Counted from the stretch's first letter, positions 1-11,969 are shown. The stretch: DNA of 64,000 nucleotides from Larimichthys crocea (GCF_000972845.2 NC_040025.1:20081399-20145398), one strand, 5' to 3'. The notes: a model not told the origin generated them from the letters alone. A program made the numbers and translations.

Positions 1-321
1 TTAATTGTGATGTGACCTGGATTACACCATCTGCTGTTAACTAGAACGGCAAGCCCCCCCGCCTGTCTGCTTACCGCTCCGTTAGCTCGTCCATTTTGTT
101 GATAGGAGACCCACATTTCCCATAACAACAGAGAGGAGACATGGCTGAAATCTTCTCCTCTCCATAAGCCCGTCTCGACCCTCCTCTGTCCCCACGACGT
201 TGCTTCCCTCCTCTGCATCCCCTGTGTGATTTTCTCCAGAGTTCAGCTGGTAATATCGGGTGGTCTTGCCACTATGCCGGCCGGCAGTAAACAAAGGCAG
301 CGTGAGAAACACGAAGAAAAA
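1..321 (-). mobile_element. 5' part of a CR1/L2/Rex1-group LINE, cut by window edge
   Basis: On the - strand this stretch reads as the start of the LINE endonuclease ORF (82-324), with the phrase PCLLSVVMGNV typical of the region just before the endonuclease domain of fish LINEs. It matches the LINE copy at 7921-11969 and its partner at 20184 onward. The right boundary is approximate and was set by comparison with 25455-25490, where the same flanking sequence continues without a LINE. At 112-119 it keeps CACATTTC once, which is the unoccupied target site of the hAT element that splits the other two copies. The upstream remainder lies outside the window. Confidence 0.75.
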
Positions 322-330
322 CATGTGTCA

Positions 331-2398
331 GGATGGAGTTCACTAAACTTTACAAACTAACTCATTGTTGAGGAGATAAAAGATGAGAAAGATAAAAGAT
401 CATAAACAAGAAATTTGCCTTCAGTAAGAATGCCGAAATGCATCACTATTTCAAGTAAAAGTTATGAATGCACATTTGACTGAAATTTCACAGATTGCTG
501 TGGGTGTGTATTATAATTATGATAATATAATCAAAAAAAGTGAAGAGTAAAAAAGTGATTACATCTCTCACTTTATATGTAACAATTGAGTGGAAATTGC
601 ACTTCATACTAAAACTTAGAACTAAACCATACTAACCAAGAAAATAAAATGCTGATTAACAAATGATTCACCTCTTGACATTAAAATGCAAATCACTATT
701 GTGAAATGCTTTACCTACCATATTATCAGACAGTCTAAAAGTGTCTCACTTGATGAAGGCTTAGCCCTTCCTACCAAGAGTTCCGCCTTTCCACCAGCAG
801 GTTACATTAATTCAAATTCTGGTGACAGTCCTGGCCATTTATCACTTCATCTGCTGAGTGATTGCAAATTTTCCCATTTCAGATTACCTGTGTGGTTCAG
901 TGTTAAATTGTGCAGGGATCATTTGTAAGAGGACGTGGCTTTTAAGCAAAACCAAAGATACTGGGTTGAATAAATTTAAATTGGGTGAGTCCATCCTGTG
1001 TGATCTTACAGGCTCATTTGTATTTGGTGGTAATTATGATACCTTTCTCCTAAAGAACCATTCAATTGTTAAACATTCCCTGCATGCATACACCAAGGAC
1101 AAGTGCTCTGCTGAGCATCATACATGCAACATGTTGGATTGTTATGGAATTTTCTATCCTTAGGTTACACGAGGTCATGTGTGGGCCTTGAGGTCCTCGG
1201 CAGTTTTAGTTGTTTGGCTTTGCTTGAGAACAGTAGGTGCCAGTCAATCTCAACACTTCTTAGACATAATAGATAGCTTGCTGTTAACATTCCAATCTGC
1301 GTAAACAGACATCTGTGTCTCCAGACTAGTATATGCTGACAATAACACCTCCATGAATAAAAACATTGTCTTTGACTAATTCTGGGCGTGTAGTATTTAT
1401 GTGTTATCTTGGGGTTTAAAGTCTATCCCCCAGGATGAGTTGGGCAGAATGTGAGACCAGCTCAGGCACTTCTGATGTACTTTGAGAGTGTCTCTAATTC
1501 TCCTTGACTAAGCGTCAATAAATAATACAGCATGAGACATCAGAATCAGAATCAGAATCAGAAGTACTTTATTAATCCCCATAGGGAAATTGTTTTCAGA
1601 GGCTCCTGAACACTTTCTTCCTTCGTGACCTCACCATTGACCTTTGACTTCAGCAATTTCTCCACAACAGGATGACGTAGAAAATCTGACGGATTTTTCA
1701 AATTTGAAACCCCCTTTTTTCTGAAAGTTTTGGAATTAGTACAACAGCATAACTCCACATGATTTGTACAACTAGTATTTTGTTTCATTAAATGAATACT
1801 TTGATATTATTGTAATAGTGTTTTCTTTTAAACTGATGGTTATATTAATGGGTGATGGAAATGTTATGTTCCGGAGTATTCTCTATATAAAGCGTCAGGT
1901 GTTCAATTTGTTTGAAAAATCTGCATCATAATACTCAAAGGTTTGAACTGGTTATCTCAATAAATAAGTGCTTATGATATAATTTTATAGATTTTTACTA
2001 GTTTTTTTTAAATTAATGTAAGCCCTTGAAAGCCAAATGTTGAAATCTGTCTCCAAGACTTAAAAACAGATATGTTTTCTATGTTTTCACTATTTGTTTT
2101 TTGTTTTTTTGTTTTGTTTTGTTCTTGTCATCTTTATATCTTCATTGAGTTCATTAAAAAAAATCACGGAAGGATTGTTAAATTCTGCACATAGTCACAG
2201 AATCACAGTAATCTACAGCAGCAGTTTAGATGTTTTTGCATACCGATTTGTGAATTCTCCTCCAACCACTAATTGATATGCATTTATCACACCTGCATGA
2301 TCACTGAGGCTTAACCATCATCAGTGTCTCATAACTTACTAAAGGCAGAGCCAAATCCCATCAGTACCAGTTCAGACTGGTAAACAGTAACTACAGCA
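331..2398 (+). promoter_or_regulatory. 5' flank of T1R gene 1
   Basis: This is non-coding unit sequence shared with 11980-14254 and, in part, 25480-26673. About the last 70 bases before the ATG are nearly identical in all three units and are the likeliest place for the promoter and 5' UTR; I see no clear TATA box. At 1538-1595 there is a LINE-tail fragment with three GAATCA-like repeats that unit 2 lacks. A - strand reading frame at 1558-1788 corresponds to the longer one at 13219-13596. Confidence 0.5.
1538..1596 (-). mobile_element. Short LINE 3'-tail fragment (unit 1 only)
   Basis: The + strand shows repeated ATCAGA units followed by TACTTTATTAATCCCC and GGGAAATTG, the mirror of a CR1/Rex1-group LINE 3' end; the complete LINE copies at 7921 and 20184 begin with the same pattern. 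Unit 2 (near 13433) runs from CAGCATAAG straight into TCAGAGGCTCC without it, so this is a small insertion private to unit 1. Confidence 0.7.
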
Positions 2399-5300
2399 AT
2401 GAAACGCTGTCTTGCTTTTCTGTGTATCCTGGGAACCTTTCTGCATGCTTTGACTCAATGCACTTTTCTAGCCTCAGAGTTTCAGCTGGATGGAGATTTT
2501 TTGATAGGTGGGCTTTTTAATATTCATCATGTCAGTACCTCATTCTATCATAACAGACCAGAAGCCCTTGACTGTTCCAGGTAAGTCGTACAACATCTGA
2601 GATATCTTTTGAAGTTAAAACTAATGTACAGTTAGTGTCACTGGTATATTTTGTACATTCAATAATTTTGCCATACCTTAACTTGTAAAAAAAAAAAAAT
2701 ATGTGTAGTTAATTGCTACACAGTCAAAGCTGTGTCACATTAAAGAGATGGTTCATACATTAAATTCCATGGTTGGTTAGTACAGGGGTCTCAAGAACAG
2801 TAGTGTTATTTTAGCCATCGCAAACATTAATGCACTGAGGCAAACATGCCAATAGACTTAACTCTTCTTTCATGTTGTCCTTTCTCTGCCCTCAGTCGAC
2901 CCTTCATAATGTCAGGTTATCAGACGTTCCAGTTGATGAGATTCGCTGTAGAGCAAATTAATAATTCTACCAACCTCCTGCCAAATGTGTCTCTTGGCTA
3001 TGAGATATTTGACTACTGCACAGATACACACAATTTTCCAGGGGTTTTGAAACTCATGTCTGCCGATGGCTTGATCCATCCTTGGGGTGAACAATACAAG
3101 CAACAAACACACAAATCCAAAGTGATTGCAGTGGTTGGCCCTTATTCAAGCACTTGGGTCCTGACTGTAGCACCCCTGTTCATGATGGATCTCATTCCTA
3201 TGGTAAGTTTTTTCAGTCTATCAATGGAATACAGTATATGTCATTTCGTTTATTTCAAACATTATTGTCACTGAAAATGAATTTCTTGATTACACTTTTA
3301 ACAGGTTAGTTATGGATCTGCTGGTTCTGTCTTTTCAAAAAAAGAGAAATTCCCCTCTTTCTTGCGAACAATGTATTCCAATAAAAACACCATAGAAGTG
3401 ATTGTTAAAATTTTGCAGTACTTCAACTGGCGCTGGGTTGCTTTCCTGAACAGTGATAACGATTATGGAAATGATGGACAAGACTTGTTCATAAACACGA
3501 TAAAGGATACGGAAATATGCCTGGGATACACCCAAAGTCTTAACGACAATGCAGATTACTCTCAAATATTCAAACAAATAAAGGCACAAAAGATAGGTGT
3601 CATTATTGTTTTTGGTGCTGAATGGACTGCTGAAGCTGTCATTAAGTCAGCAATACAACTGAATATCACAAACAAGGTGTGGATCGGAGGAATTGCATGG
3701 TCCTTAAACAAGAAGCTCCCCAAAGAGAAAGGAATCAAAAATATTGGAACTGTACTTGGGGTGTCTCAGCCAGTAGTGACAATACCTGGATTTAGTGATT
3801 TTGTCTATTCTGCAAAAAGCCAGAATCATTGTGAAAATTCACAAAAACAGAAGTTTTGCAATCAGGTTTGCAACTGCAGTAGCCTGAGTCCAGATGATGT
3901 CATTGCTGCAGACCCACATCTCGCTTTTCCTGTGTATTCTGCTATATATGCCATCGCTTATGCCTTACATAATACTTTGCAATGCGGAGCTGGCAGATGT
4001 GATGGCAATATTACAGTGTACCCACACATGGTACGTATAGAAATCATTTAAGTTTTTTCAATCAGTAACAGAATTTTGCTCCTTGGTGTTTTCGATCATT
4101 TGAAGGTAATCTATTGGTCTGTTGTGTTCTATCTTACATGTATAACTGATATGAACAGGACAGGGACAGGGTGGTGGGGTGAATTTGGATGGCTAGATGG
4201 GTAAAGGAGTGAGATGGTTTGGGAATAGGGTAGGAAAATGAGTATTTAGAGTTATAATTTAATATAGTCTCAATACATGGTATATTTATGTACTTGGTAT
4301 GTTCAAGTTAGCAATAGTGAACCCCTATGCAAATAAAGAAATAACTGCAAAAAATACATCAATAGCTGACATAAATAAAACCTTGAAAGCTCATTCATTC
4401 ATATAGTAAAAATCAGCCAATACATCCAGACACTGTTATTACATTTAATGTAATGAAGCAACAATTCATTCTCTCACAGAGATCTTTGTCAGACTTTGTA
4501 ATGACCATTAAAATGCCACTTGACAACAGCTGACAATCATTTGCACAATGTGCAAATATGTGTGGTTTGGACTGACAAAACATTTGCATTTGAAGAAATC
4601 TCAAAGGTGGTCTATGGTCTCACCACTTCCTAAATCCTCTGAAGGGGGGAATGAAGCTGTATTTCATAACTTCACATGAATATTTTAGGGCTGCAACTCA
4701 CAATTATTTTCATTATTATTATTCTGTTCATTCTTTTCTAAAATCGTTTGGTTTATACAATTTTAATCGGTTTGAATTTCAATTTAAATACAATAAGGTC
4801 ATGGTCATATAAAACTTTGTGTACTTACATCAGGTGCTGGAAGAGCTGAAGAAGTCAAACTTTACACTTTTAAACACAAGGATTGAGTTTGATGAGAACG
4901 GTGACCTAAAGTACAAAAACTATTCTATAGTTTTCTGGAACAATAGTGGTGATGCTGAGGAGGTCGGCTTTTACAAACTTGACCCATCAGTTCATTTCTT
5001 CATCAACAACAGTAACATTCAGTGGCACATGAAAGGAGAGGTAAGTTGTGTGCAGGGACAAGGTCAAGACACAAAATCTGGAACATCAGCAGTTCAGCAT
5101 CAGTGGTTTCTCATGGTGTAATTATATTTACAAAACTGAAACTTTTTAAATGCTATATATGCCTAATTAGTGATACTTACATTGAATACTTTTCTCCACA
5201 TTTTACAGTATTAATTTGGCTTAGCTAAAATTTGGTTTGTTGCTAAATAATTGTCTTGTCCAGGTGCCTACTTCACTGTGTTCCCCAGAATGTCCTGTAG

Positions 5301-6620
5301 GATATGCAAAAAAGCACAATGGAGTCCACAAATGCTGCTTCGATTGTAAGATCTGTCCAAATGGTACTTACATCAACAGTACAGGTATGTTATTATATGT
5401 GAGTGTAAGAAAATAAATAAAAACACTGCTGTCATTCTTTACTTAATGGGAGCTATATGTGATCTTAAACTATGTATCTTTTTTTCATGGCTCACAGAGT
5501 TTAACAGTCATTCTTGTTGACTGGACAAAACTATATACAGTGGCTCCCATGTTTACCCTGAACATATGCCAATTATTGTTATTACTATAAACAACTAAAG
5601 CAATTTGAACATTAAGTAAAAGCCTGATCTCTCTTTTTCAAAAGTTATCCCTAACTTTATTGGCAATCTGATCTTTTCCTGTGTAAAACAGAGGATCCCT
5701 ACAAATGCATCCCCTGTAAGGACACAGAATGGTCTGCAGTAGGAAGTACATCATGCAGTCTGCGGGTGGTGGAGTACATCCCATTCACAGACAGTGGGGC
5801 TATCCTGATCATGGTTGGGACCTGGGCCTTGGTGGGTCTCACACTAGCCATGTCTGTTCTCTTTGCCATCAACTACAACACACCTGTTGTCAGATCTGCT
5901 GGGGGACCAATGTGCTTCCTAATTTTAGGCTGCCTCAGTCTGTGCAGTCTTAGTGTGTTCTTTTACTTTGGTACTCCAACAATTTCCTTTTGTATCTTTA
6001 GGCTCCTACCATTTCTTTTGTTCTACACTGTTTGTCTGGCATGTTTTGTTGTTCGTTCTTTTCAAATTGTTTGCATTTTTAAAATAGCTGCCAAGTTCCC
6101 CAAGCTCCACAGTTGGTGGATGAAATATCATGGACAATGGCTGGTCATCACTGTGGCATTTGTAATTCAGGCACTCTTACTTGTTATTAGCTATTCTTGT
6201 GCCCCACCCAAGCCCTACAATGAAACAGTTTGGTATCCAGACAAAATCATACTTGGCTGTGACATTAATCTTTATGCAGCCTCTAGTTCTGTGGTTTTAC
6301 TTACTGCTTTGTCCTCCCTTTGCTTTATTTTCTCCTACATGGGAAAAGACCTCCCAAAAAATTACAATGAGGCCAAAGCAATAACCTTCTGCCTGCTGCT
6401 GCTGATCCTCACCTGGATCATTTTTGCCACTGTATATGTACTTTACCGTGGAAAGTATATCCCAACACTAAATGCTCTGGCAGTGCTCTCCAGTCTCTAC
6501 TCGTTTCTGTTGTGGTACTTCCTCCCAAAATGTTACATCATCATTTTTCAACCCCACAAAAACACACAGCAGTACTTCCAAGGTCTCATTCAGAATTATA
6601 CCAAAACAATTAGCCAATAG
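2399..6620 (+). CDS. tas1r2: T1R taste receptor gene 1 (T1R2-like), intact, six exons
   Basis: Exons are 2399-2580, 2896-3202, 3305-4030, 4834-5040, 5264-5384 and 5692-6620, all with GT donors and AG acceptors (phases 2,0,0,0,1), giving 823 residues. Residues 1 to about 21 are a signal peptide. The extracellular Venus-flytrap ligand domain runs to about residue 475. A nine-cysteine linker follows in exon 5 and early exon 6, then seven membrane helices encoded by one exon, as is usual for T1R and V2R genes. The tail PKCYIIIFQP ... YFQGLIQNYT is T1R-type; the LDGDFLIGGLF start and the linker look closest to T1R2. T1R proteins are plasma-membrane taste receptors working as heterodimers with T1R3, and fish T1R2/T1R3 pairs are known to sense amino acids. 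Compared with genes 2 and 4 it has Tyr144 and Trp148 (they have Phe and Arg). A candidate poly(A) signal lies at 7150-7155. T1R1 is the main alternative name. Confidence 0.93.
4685..4765 (+). repeat. Remnant of fish interspersed repeat in intron 3 of gene 1
   Basis: It starts with TTAGGGCTGCAACTCACAA and an ATTATTTTCATTATT run, the head of a repeat family common in teleosts. Compared with 16739-17020 in gene 2 the middle is deleted. It is presumably a non-autonomous DNA element; the class is not certain from sequence alone. Confidence 0.55.
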
Positions 6621-7920
6621 ATGCCTTCAGTGAATGAGTTTCTAAAAACAGAAAAAGTAATGTGCTTCATATTTCTGAATATTTGAAATGCTATTCTAGT
6701 AATCTTGTCTTGTAGAGTAAGGAAAACAGTACATAATTTAATTTTGTTTAATTTTTGTCTCTTTTCACATTTTTCCCTAGAGTCGCAAATTGATCTAATC
6801 CAAAGCATGTATTCATGTATAAAACAACAAAAGTCAAATGTTCTGAATTTTCCAAGCTGTATCACAACATCTCCTCAAACATATTTTAATTAACCTTTTT
6901 CAAGAATTGGACCTTTGGTCGCAGTCAGGGATTTTGCCTTGCTCTGACTGTAATATAATTTGTAGTAATTTTTGATTTTACAAGTCTCATTAAAGGATGG
7001 GGTAAATACTAACAGTGATGGTTTCCCTGAAAAAAATGTAGTCAGTTCTTTAGTCAAATTAACAAACATGTTACATATAAACCTGATACATTATACTTGA
7101 TACAAATGTATGTCTCTTAATGCTAAACTGAACATCCATACTTGTGACAAATAAATTCTTAGTTAATATAGTAAATCTTCCACAGTACTGAACTACCCAT
7201 TAGTTTATGAACACTACCAGGTCAGAAATGTATTACACTCAAGAAACAGCTGTTGTTATAAGTTGAATCTTTGTACTTGAGTAATTAAATCCCAGAGAAT
7301 ATGTGCTTGTAATGTTATTGGCATATGGATTCATACAATATATACAACTGGAAGAGTGAATGTACAGTATACTTTAGGAGGACGTGTTTTCATTTTAAAT
7401 GAATATCTACATTTGTGAATTTCTGACTACATTACCTAGAGTAATATAATTATAAGAATGATATAATAAAAATATATATTGATGGGATGACTGTGTTTTT
7501 TCTCTGTTCAATTGTTATTTGAGATTGCTATAAAACAATCTCACCACATGATGGCACCACTTCAATGTAATACTATCTACAGGCGCACCTAATTTGCATG
7601 GCTTCAGTTTCCTCAAATGTAAAAGGTATCTCTAATAATGCCTGAGAGTGAACACATATTATCTCTGGTGTTATTTTTTTGCCTTTTTCTATTCCACATA
7701 AGGCTTTTGCGCAGATTATGTAAAGGTTCAGATTGCGTGGGATTTGTGTACAAAACTTTGTTCAAACATTAATTCTACATGTAATTATAATCAAACTTGT
7801 ACCTTGGAGTATTCAAGAAGGGCTACTCAGCCTTTGTGTATGTACCTGAAAGTGAGTGTCCACTGTCAAAGTATTAAGTGATGACAAATTTCCTTATTTA
7901 CTGCCATTTTCAGTGAGTTT
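6621..7920 (+). other. 3' flank of T1R gene 1
   Basis: This holds the 3' UTR and intergenic sequence. AATAAA lies at 7150-7155. It is shared with 18923-20183 and 24194-25455. Up to about 7490 it shows scattered differences from unit 2, including about 40 bases missing there that carry the AATAAA; beyond that I see none by eye until 10516. No coding sequence was recognised. Confidence 0.5.
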
Positions 7921-9951
7921 AATCAGAATCAGAAAAACTTTAATAATCCCAGGGGGAAATTATTTTTTTACAATACTCCAGGTATACAAACAAACAAAAA
8001 CAACATATTTTAAACAAGTAATCATCTACAGATTACAGAAGGGGGTGTGTCTGACTCTCTGAGGGAGGCGTTGCCGAGTTTAATGACCGCAGGCAGGAAT
8101 GATTTCCTGTGTCGCTCTGTGTTGCATCCAAGTCAGAGGAGTGTTCTGCTGAAGGAGCTCCTCTGCTGAGCCAGTGTGTCGTAGAGAGGGTGTGAAACAT
8201 TGTCCAATATGGACTGACGTCTGGACAGCATCCTCCTCTCTGCCACAGTCGTCAGAGTGTCCAGACCTGCATTGCAGTCATCTTCTCACCCAGTAGAGCT
8301 GGACGGATGGTGTTAAAAGCACTGGAGAAGGCAAAGAACATGATTCTCACAGTGCTCGCGGGCTTGTCCAGATGAGTGTAGACTCTGTTCAGCAGGTAGA
8401 TGATGCCGTCCTCAACTCCCAGGGTGGTAGGCAAGCTGTAGTGGATCAGTGAAGGGCCTGACAATATGCTTTAGCTGATCCAGGACAAGCCTCTCAAGGG
8501 TCTTCATGATGTGGGACGTCAGGACCACCGGTCTGTAGTCCTGAGGGCCTCTGGGACGCTTCGTCTTTGGCACAGGAATGAGGCAGGACATCTTCCACAA
8601 CACTGGGACCCTTGGAAGGTGCATGCTCAGGCTGAAGACATGACTCAGTACTCCACACAGCTGGTGGGCACAGGCTTTAAGCACCTTGGGAAAAACACCG
8701 TCGGGGCCTACAGCTTTGCCGGGGTGGAGTTTCGTCAGCTGTCTTCTCACCAGGTCAGGTGTGAAGGACACTGTAAAGATGACAGTTGGGGGAGGGGTGA
8801 GATCCTCAGGTTGTGGGGGACATGATGCAGAGCAGGGGGGAGGGTGGAGTAGGTAGTAGTGAATTGAGGTGGTGAGGGGCAGACAAGGGGTCTGTAAGGA
8901 GGAGGAGTAGGGGGCGGTAGAGTGGTAGTGGATGTTGGGCAGCCAGCAGCAGAGTCACAGTATCAAACCTATTGAAAAATAGGTTCAGTTTATTGGCTCG
9001 GTCCACACGTCCCTCCAGCCCCATGCTACCAGTCTTCTGGAACCCGGTGATGGTTCTCATGCCACTCCACACATTCCTCATGTTGTTTCGCTGGAGTTCT
9101 CCAACTTTCTCCCATAATTGTCTTTAGCCTCCCTGATTTTAAGTTTGAGTACCCTCTGCACTCTTCTCACCTCATCATGATTGCCATCTCTGAACGCCCT
9201 CTTCTTGTCATTAAGGATGGACTTAATGTCCTTGGTGATCCAAGGTTTATTATTGGCAAAACAGGTGACAGTTCGAGCTGGGACATTGCAGTCCACACAG
9301 AAGTCGATATAGTCAGTGATGCACTCTGTGAGCCCCACAGGGTGGACATTGATAGGCTCACAGAGTGCAGGCCAGTCAGTCACTTCAAAGCAGCCCTGCA
9401 GTGCCTCATAAGCCTCCTCACAGTCCTTGTGGTCATAGGCTTCCTCTTCACCAGAGGCACATAGCATAGCACAGGTTATGATCTGAACTGCCCACAGGGG
9501 GGAGAGAAGAGGAGATGTATGCGTCCTTAATGTTAGCATACAGCAGGGTCCAGGGTCCTGTCTTCTCTGGTAGGACATCTTACATACTGTTTGAAAGTCG
9601 GCAGGACTCCAAGGTGATATTAAAGTCTCCCGACATGATGATAAGGCCACTGGGGTGTTGGGTCTGCAGTTTGGAGATGATGGTATGATTGGTGCTGCAG
9701 GCAGATGTTGGGTTTGCAGAAGGAGGGATGTACAGGACAACTATGATGACATGCGGGATCTCTCTCAGCAGATAGTATGGACGGAGTCCAATGGCTAGCA
9801 GGTCAACATCCGGGCTACAGAGCTGTTCTTTAATTGTGATGTGACCGGGATTACACCATCTGCTGTTAACTAGAACGGCAAGCCCCCCCCCCACCTGTCC
9901 GCTTACCGCTCCGTTAGCTCGTCCATTTTGTTGATAAGAGATCCACATTTC
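7921..9951 (-). mobile_element. CR1/L2/Rex1-group LINE, internally deleted (copy in unit 1/2 spacer)
   Basis: The element lies on the - strand. Its 3' end is at 7921, with the tail pattern AATCAGAATCAG read on +. Reading down from 9963 come an APE-type endonuclease (frame 9963-9580, containing SGDFN), a linker (about 9740-9078), and the N-terminal reverse transcriptase blocks (frames 8771-8412 and 8464-8252: GKAVGPDGV, PVPKTKRP, DYRPVVLTS, FAFSSAFNTI). The sequence then jumps to a C-terminal tail (HRKSFLPAVIKLGNAS). The catalytic YxDD region is missing and the usual Asp of the FxDFSSAF block is Ala, so this copy cannot encode working reverse transcriptase. Several frameshifts are present. The 5' end continues beyond the hAT insertion at 11726-11969. 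Confidence 0.88.
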
Positions 9952-11725
9952 CAGAGGTGTCAAGTAACGAAGTACAAATACTTTGTTACCTTACTTAAGT
10001 AGAATTTTTGGGTATCTATACTTCACTGGAGTAATTAGTTTTCAGCCGACTTTTTACTTCTATTCCTTACATTTTCACGCAATTATCTGTACTTTCTACT
10101 CCTTACATTTTTAAAACAACCTCGTTACTCAATTTCCGTCATTCAGTCTTCACAGAGGCGACTTATGAGATCAACATAGATCGGAGAAGAACAAAGAAAG
10201 TGTTGGCTAATGGCTGATTTTTATTGGCAGATTGTCACACTCTTCAGCAAATGGTATCGTTTACAGTGTATGCATGCCTGACCAATGACAATGTAAAGAC
10301 CCACACAGGGCGAGATCTAAACATGGATCATCGGCACTAAAGTTTAGCTGCTTAGCTAGCATGGACTCCTCAAAGAGCTATGACGTCATTTTGAGACTCA
10401 GTTAAAGTTTAGTCAACATGTGAGATGCCCTGAAACTTTATAATGATAATCAATAAGAAGTTATTTGGTTAGTTTGATGGTAAAAAATCATGAATGTAGC
10501 CTGATTGTACCTCAATGCTGAAATCTCGTATTCTAACATATATAACAGATGTAAAGCTTCGGAGCTTCTTTGATTATCAACAGTATGTAGTGATGACAGA
10601 AAGGTGAGAGCTCACCATCACACTGAAACTGTCACAAGGCTGCAAAAGCTGCTCTGATTGTTATTTAATCCTGGTGCTGTTTGTTTGATGTATTTTTCTG
10701 TTAATTGATAAGAGGCTCACTGGAAACAATATTAATAATAATAATTAATAATAATGATGATGACAAAAACTTGAAACGAGTTTGGCATGATTAAAGAAAA
10801 GTGTGAACAGAACAGCTCTTTAAAGCATCCTGCTGTAGAACTGTGTGGGTCAGTCTGCATTAGAGAACATGGTTATGAGAGCAGTCAGGCTGTAAATCTT
10901 ATTTAGCACGTGTAAAGTAACGTTTCCTGTACCATCTTTCACAAAATACTTCCACGATAGAGTGAATTTGATTGTGATTGGATGAGAAGTATAAACATAT
11001 ACCATTCCGAAACACTATTGGTTTGTAGGTGATGCATCACCCCTGCACATTACAAATCATGTCACACGCAAGCAAGAAGAATTTATGTAGCCTAGTACGA
11101 AAATGTTTGTAGCAGAGACTCAAGAGAACTCAAGAGAAATCTGAGTTGTTGCTTTTTATGAGAATTATTATTATTATTTTTGATGAATCACTTGGATTAA
11201 TCATTAATTTTGACAGCACTATTCTGTATAGTGCTGTTATACATAGCATAGCATGTATACCATTACAATATTTATTTACGTATTTACTTATAGTTATATA
11301 ACTAGTCATCGTATCTTCTGCTCCATGAAACACATGTTAATGCTCAGTAGCACACATATTAACTAAAATGCATTCATTTTCATTGGGCATATATGAGGCT
11401 GAAACAGGAAGCCTAGTGCATCACAAATCTTTCAATATTAACATTTTAATATAACATTGTAGTCATTATGGCCTTGATGTTGATGTTTTTTGGGGGGAGG
11501 TCGTGTAGAGCATTATAGGCCACTGAGGCGCGGGGCCTATAACATTTGATGGCTCTACAGTATGCCCAGTGCCTTTACATTACTTTTACTTTTATACTTT
11601 AAGTACTTTTGAAGCCAGTACTTTTACACTTCTACTTGAGCAAAAAGCTTGAGGTGATACTTTAACTTCTACAGAAGTCTTTACTTCTACTTGGGTAATG
11701 AATGTGAATAATTTTGACACCTCTG
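9952..11725. mobile_element. Non-autonomous Tol2-like hAT element, 1774 bp
   Basis: The ends are inverted: CAGAGGTGTCAA at 9952 and its complement TTGACACCTCTG at 11714-11725. It is flanked by a perfect 8-bp target duplication CACATTTC (9944-9951 and 11726-11733), the size expected for hAT transposase. The subterminal stretches are rich in AAGTAC and TACTTTTA-type repeats like those of Tol2 ends. No transposase reading frame is visible; the longest frame inside is 67 codons of low complexity. The undisrupted target is present at 112-119. Confidence 0.93.
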
Positions 11726-11969
11726 CACATTTCCCATAACAACAGAGAGGAGACATGGCTGAAATCTTCTCCTCTCCATAAGCCCGTCTCGACCCTCCTC
11801 TGTCCCCACAACGTTGCTTCCCTCCTCTGCATCCCCTGTGTGTTTTTCTCCAGAGTTCAGCTGGTAATATCGGGTGGTCTTGCCACTATGCTGGCCGGCA
11901 TTAACGTGATCAGCTGTTCCCCGGAGTAAACAAAGGCAGCGTGAGAATAAAAAACACGAAGAAAAAACA
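11726..11969 (-). mobile_element. 5' remainder of the LINE split by hAT
   Basis: It continues the LINE at 7921-9951 after the hAT insertion and matches 112-321 closely. The - strand frame 11974-11687 encodes the same pre-endonuclease segment, with a basic tail. The boundary is set by comparison with unit 4, which has no LINE here. One target-site copy (11726-11733) forms its left edge. Confidence 0.78.

Noticed and set aside
686..1163. Overlapping small frames upstream of each T1R gene (also 12528-13021 and 26041-26589)
   Set aside because: They recur only because the flank is duplicated; indels between units break the frames, and no domain or start context supports a protein.
1538..1575. 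CRISPR-like direct repeats
   Set aside because: The short ATCAGA repeats are the 3' tail of a LINE; there are no spacers and the genome is eukaryotic.
8511..9464. + strand frames opposite the LINE (and 20774-21727)
   Set aside because: They are shadows of the LINE coding strand; the - strand carries the recognisable endonuclease and reverse transcriptase motifs.
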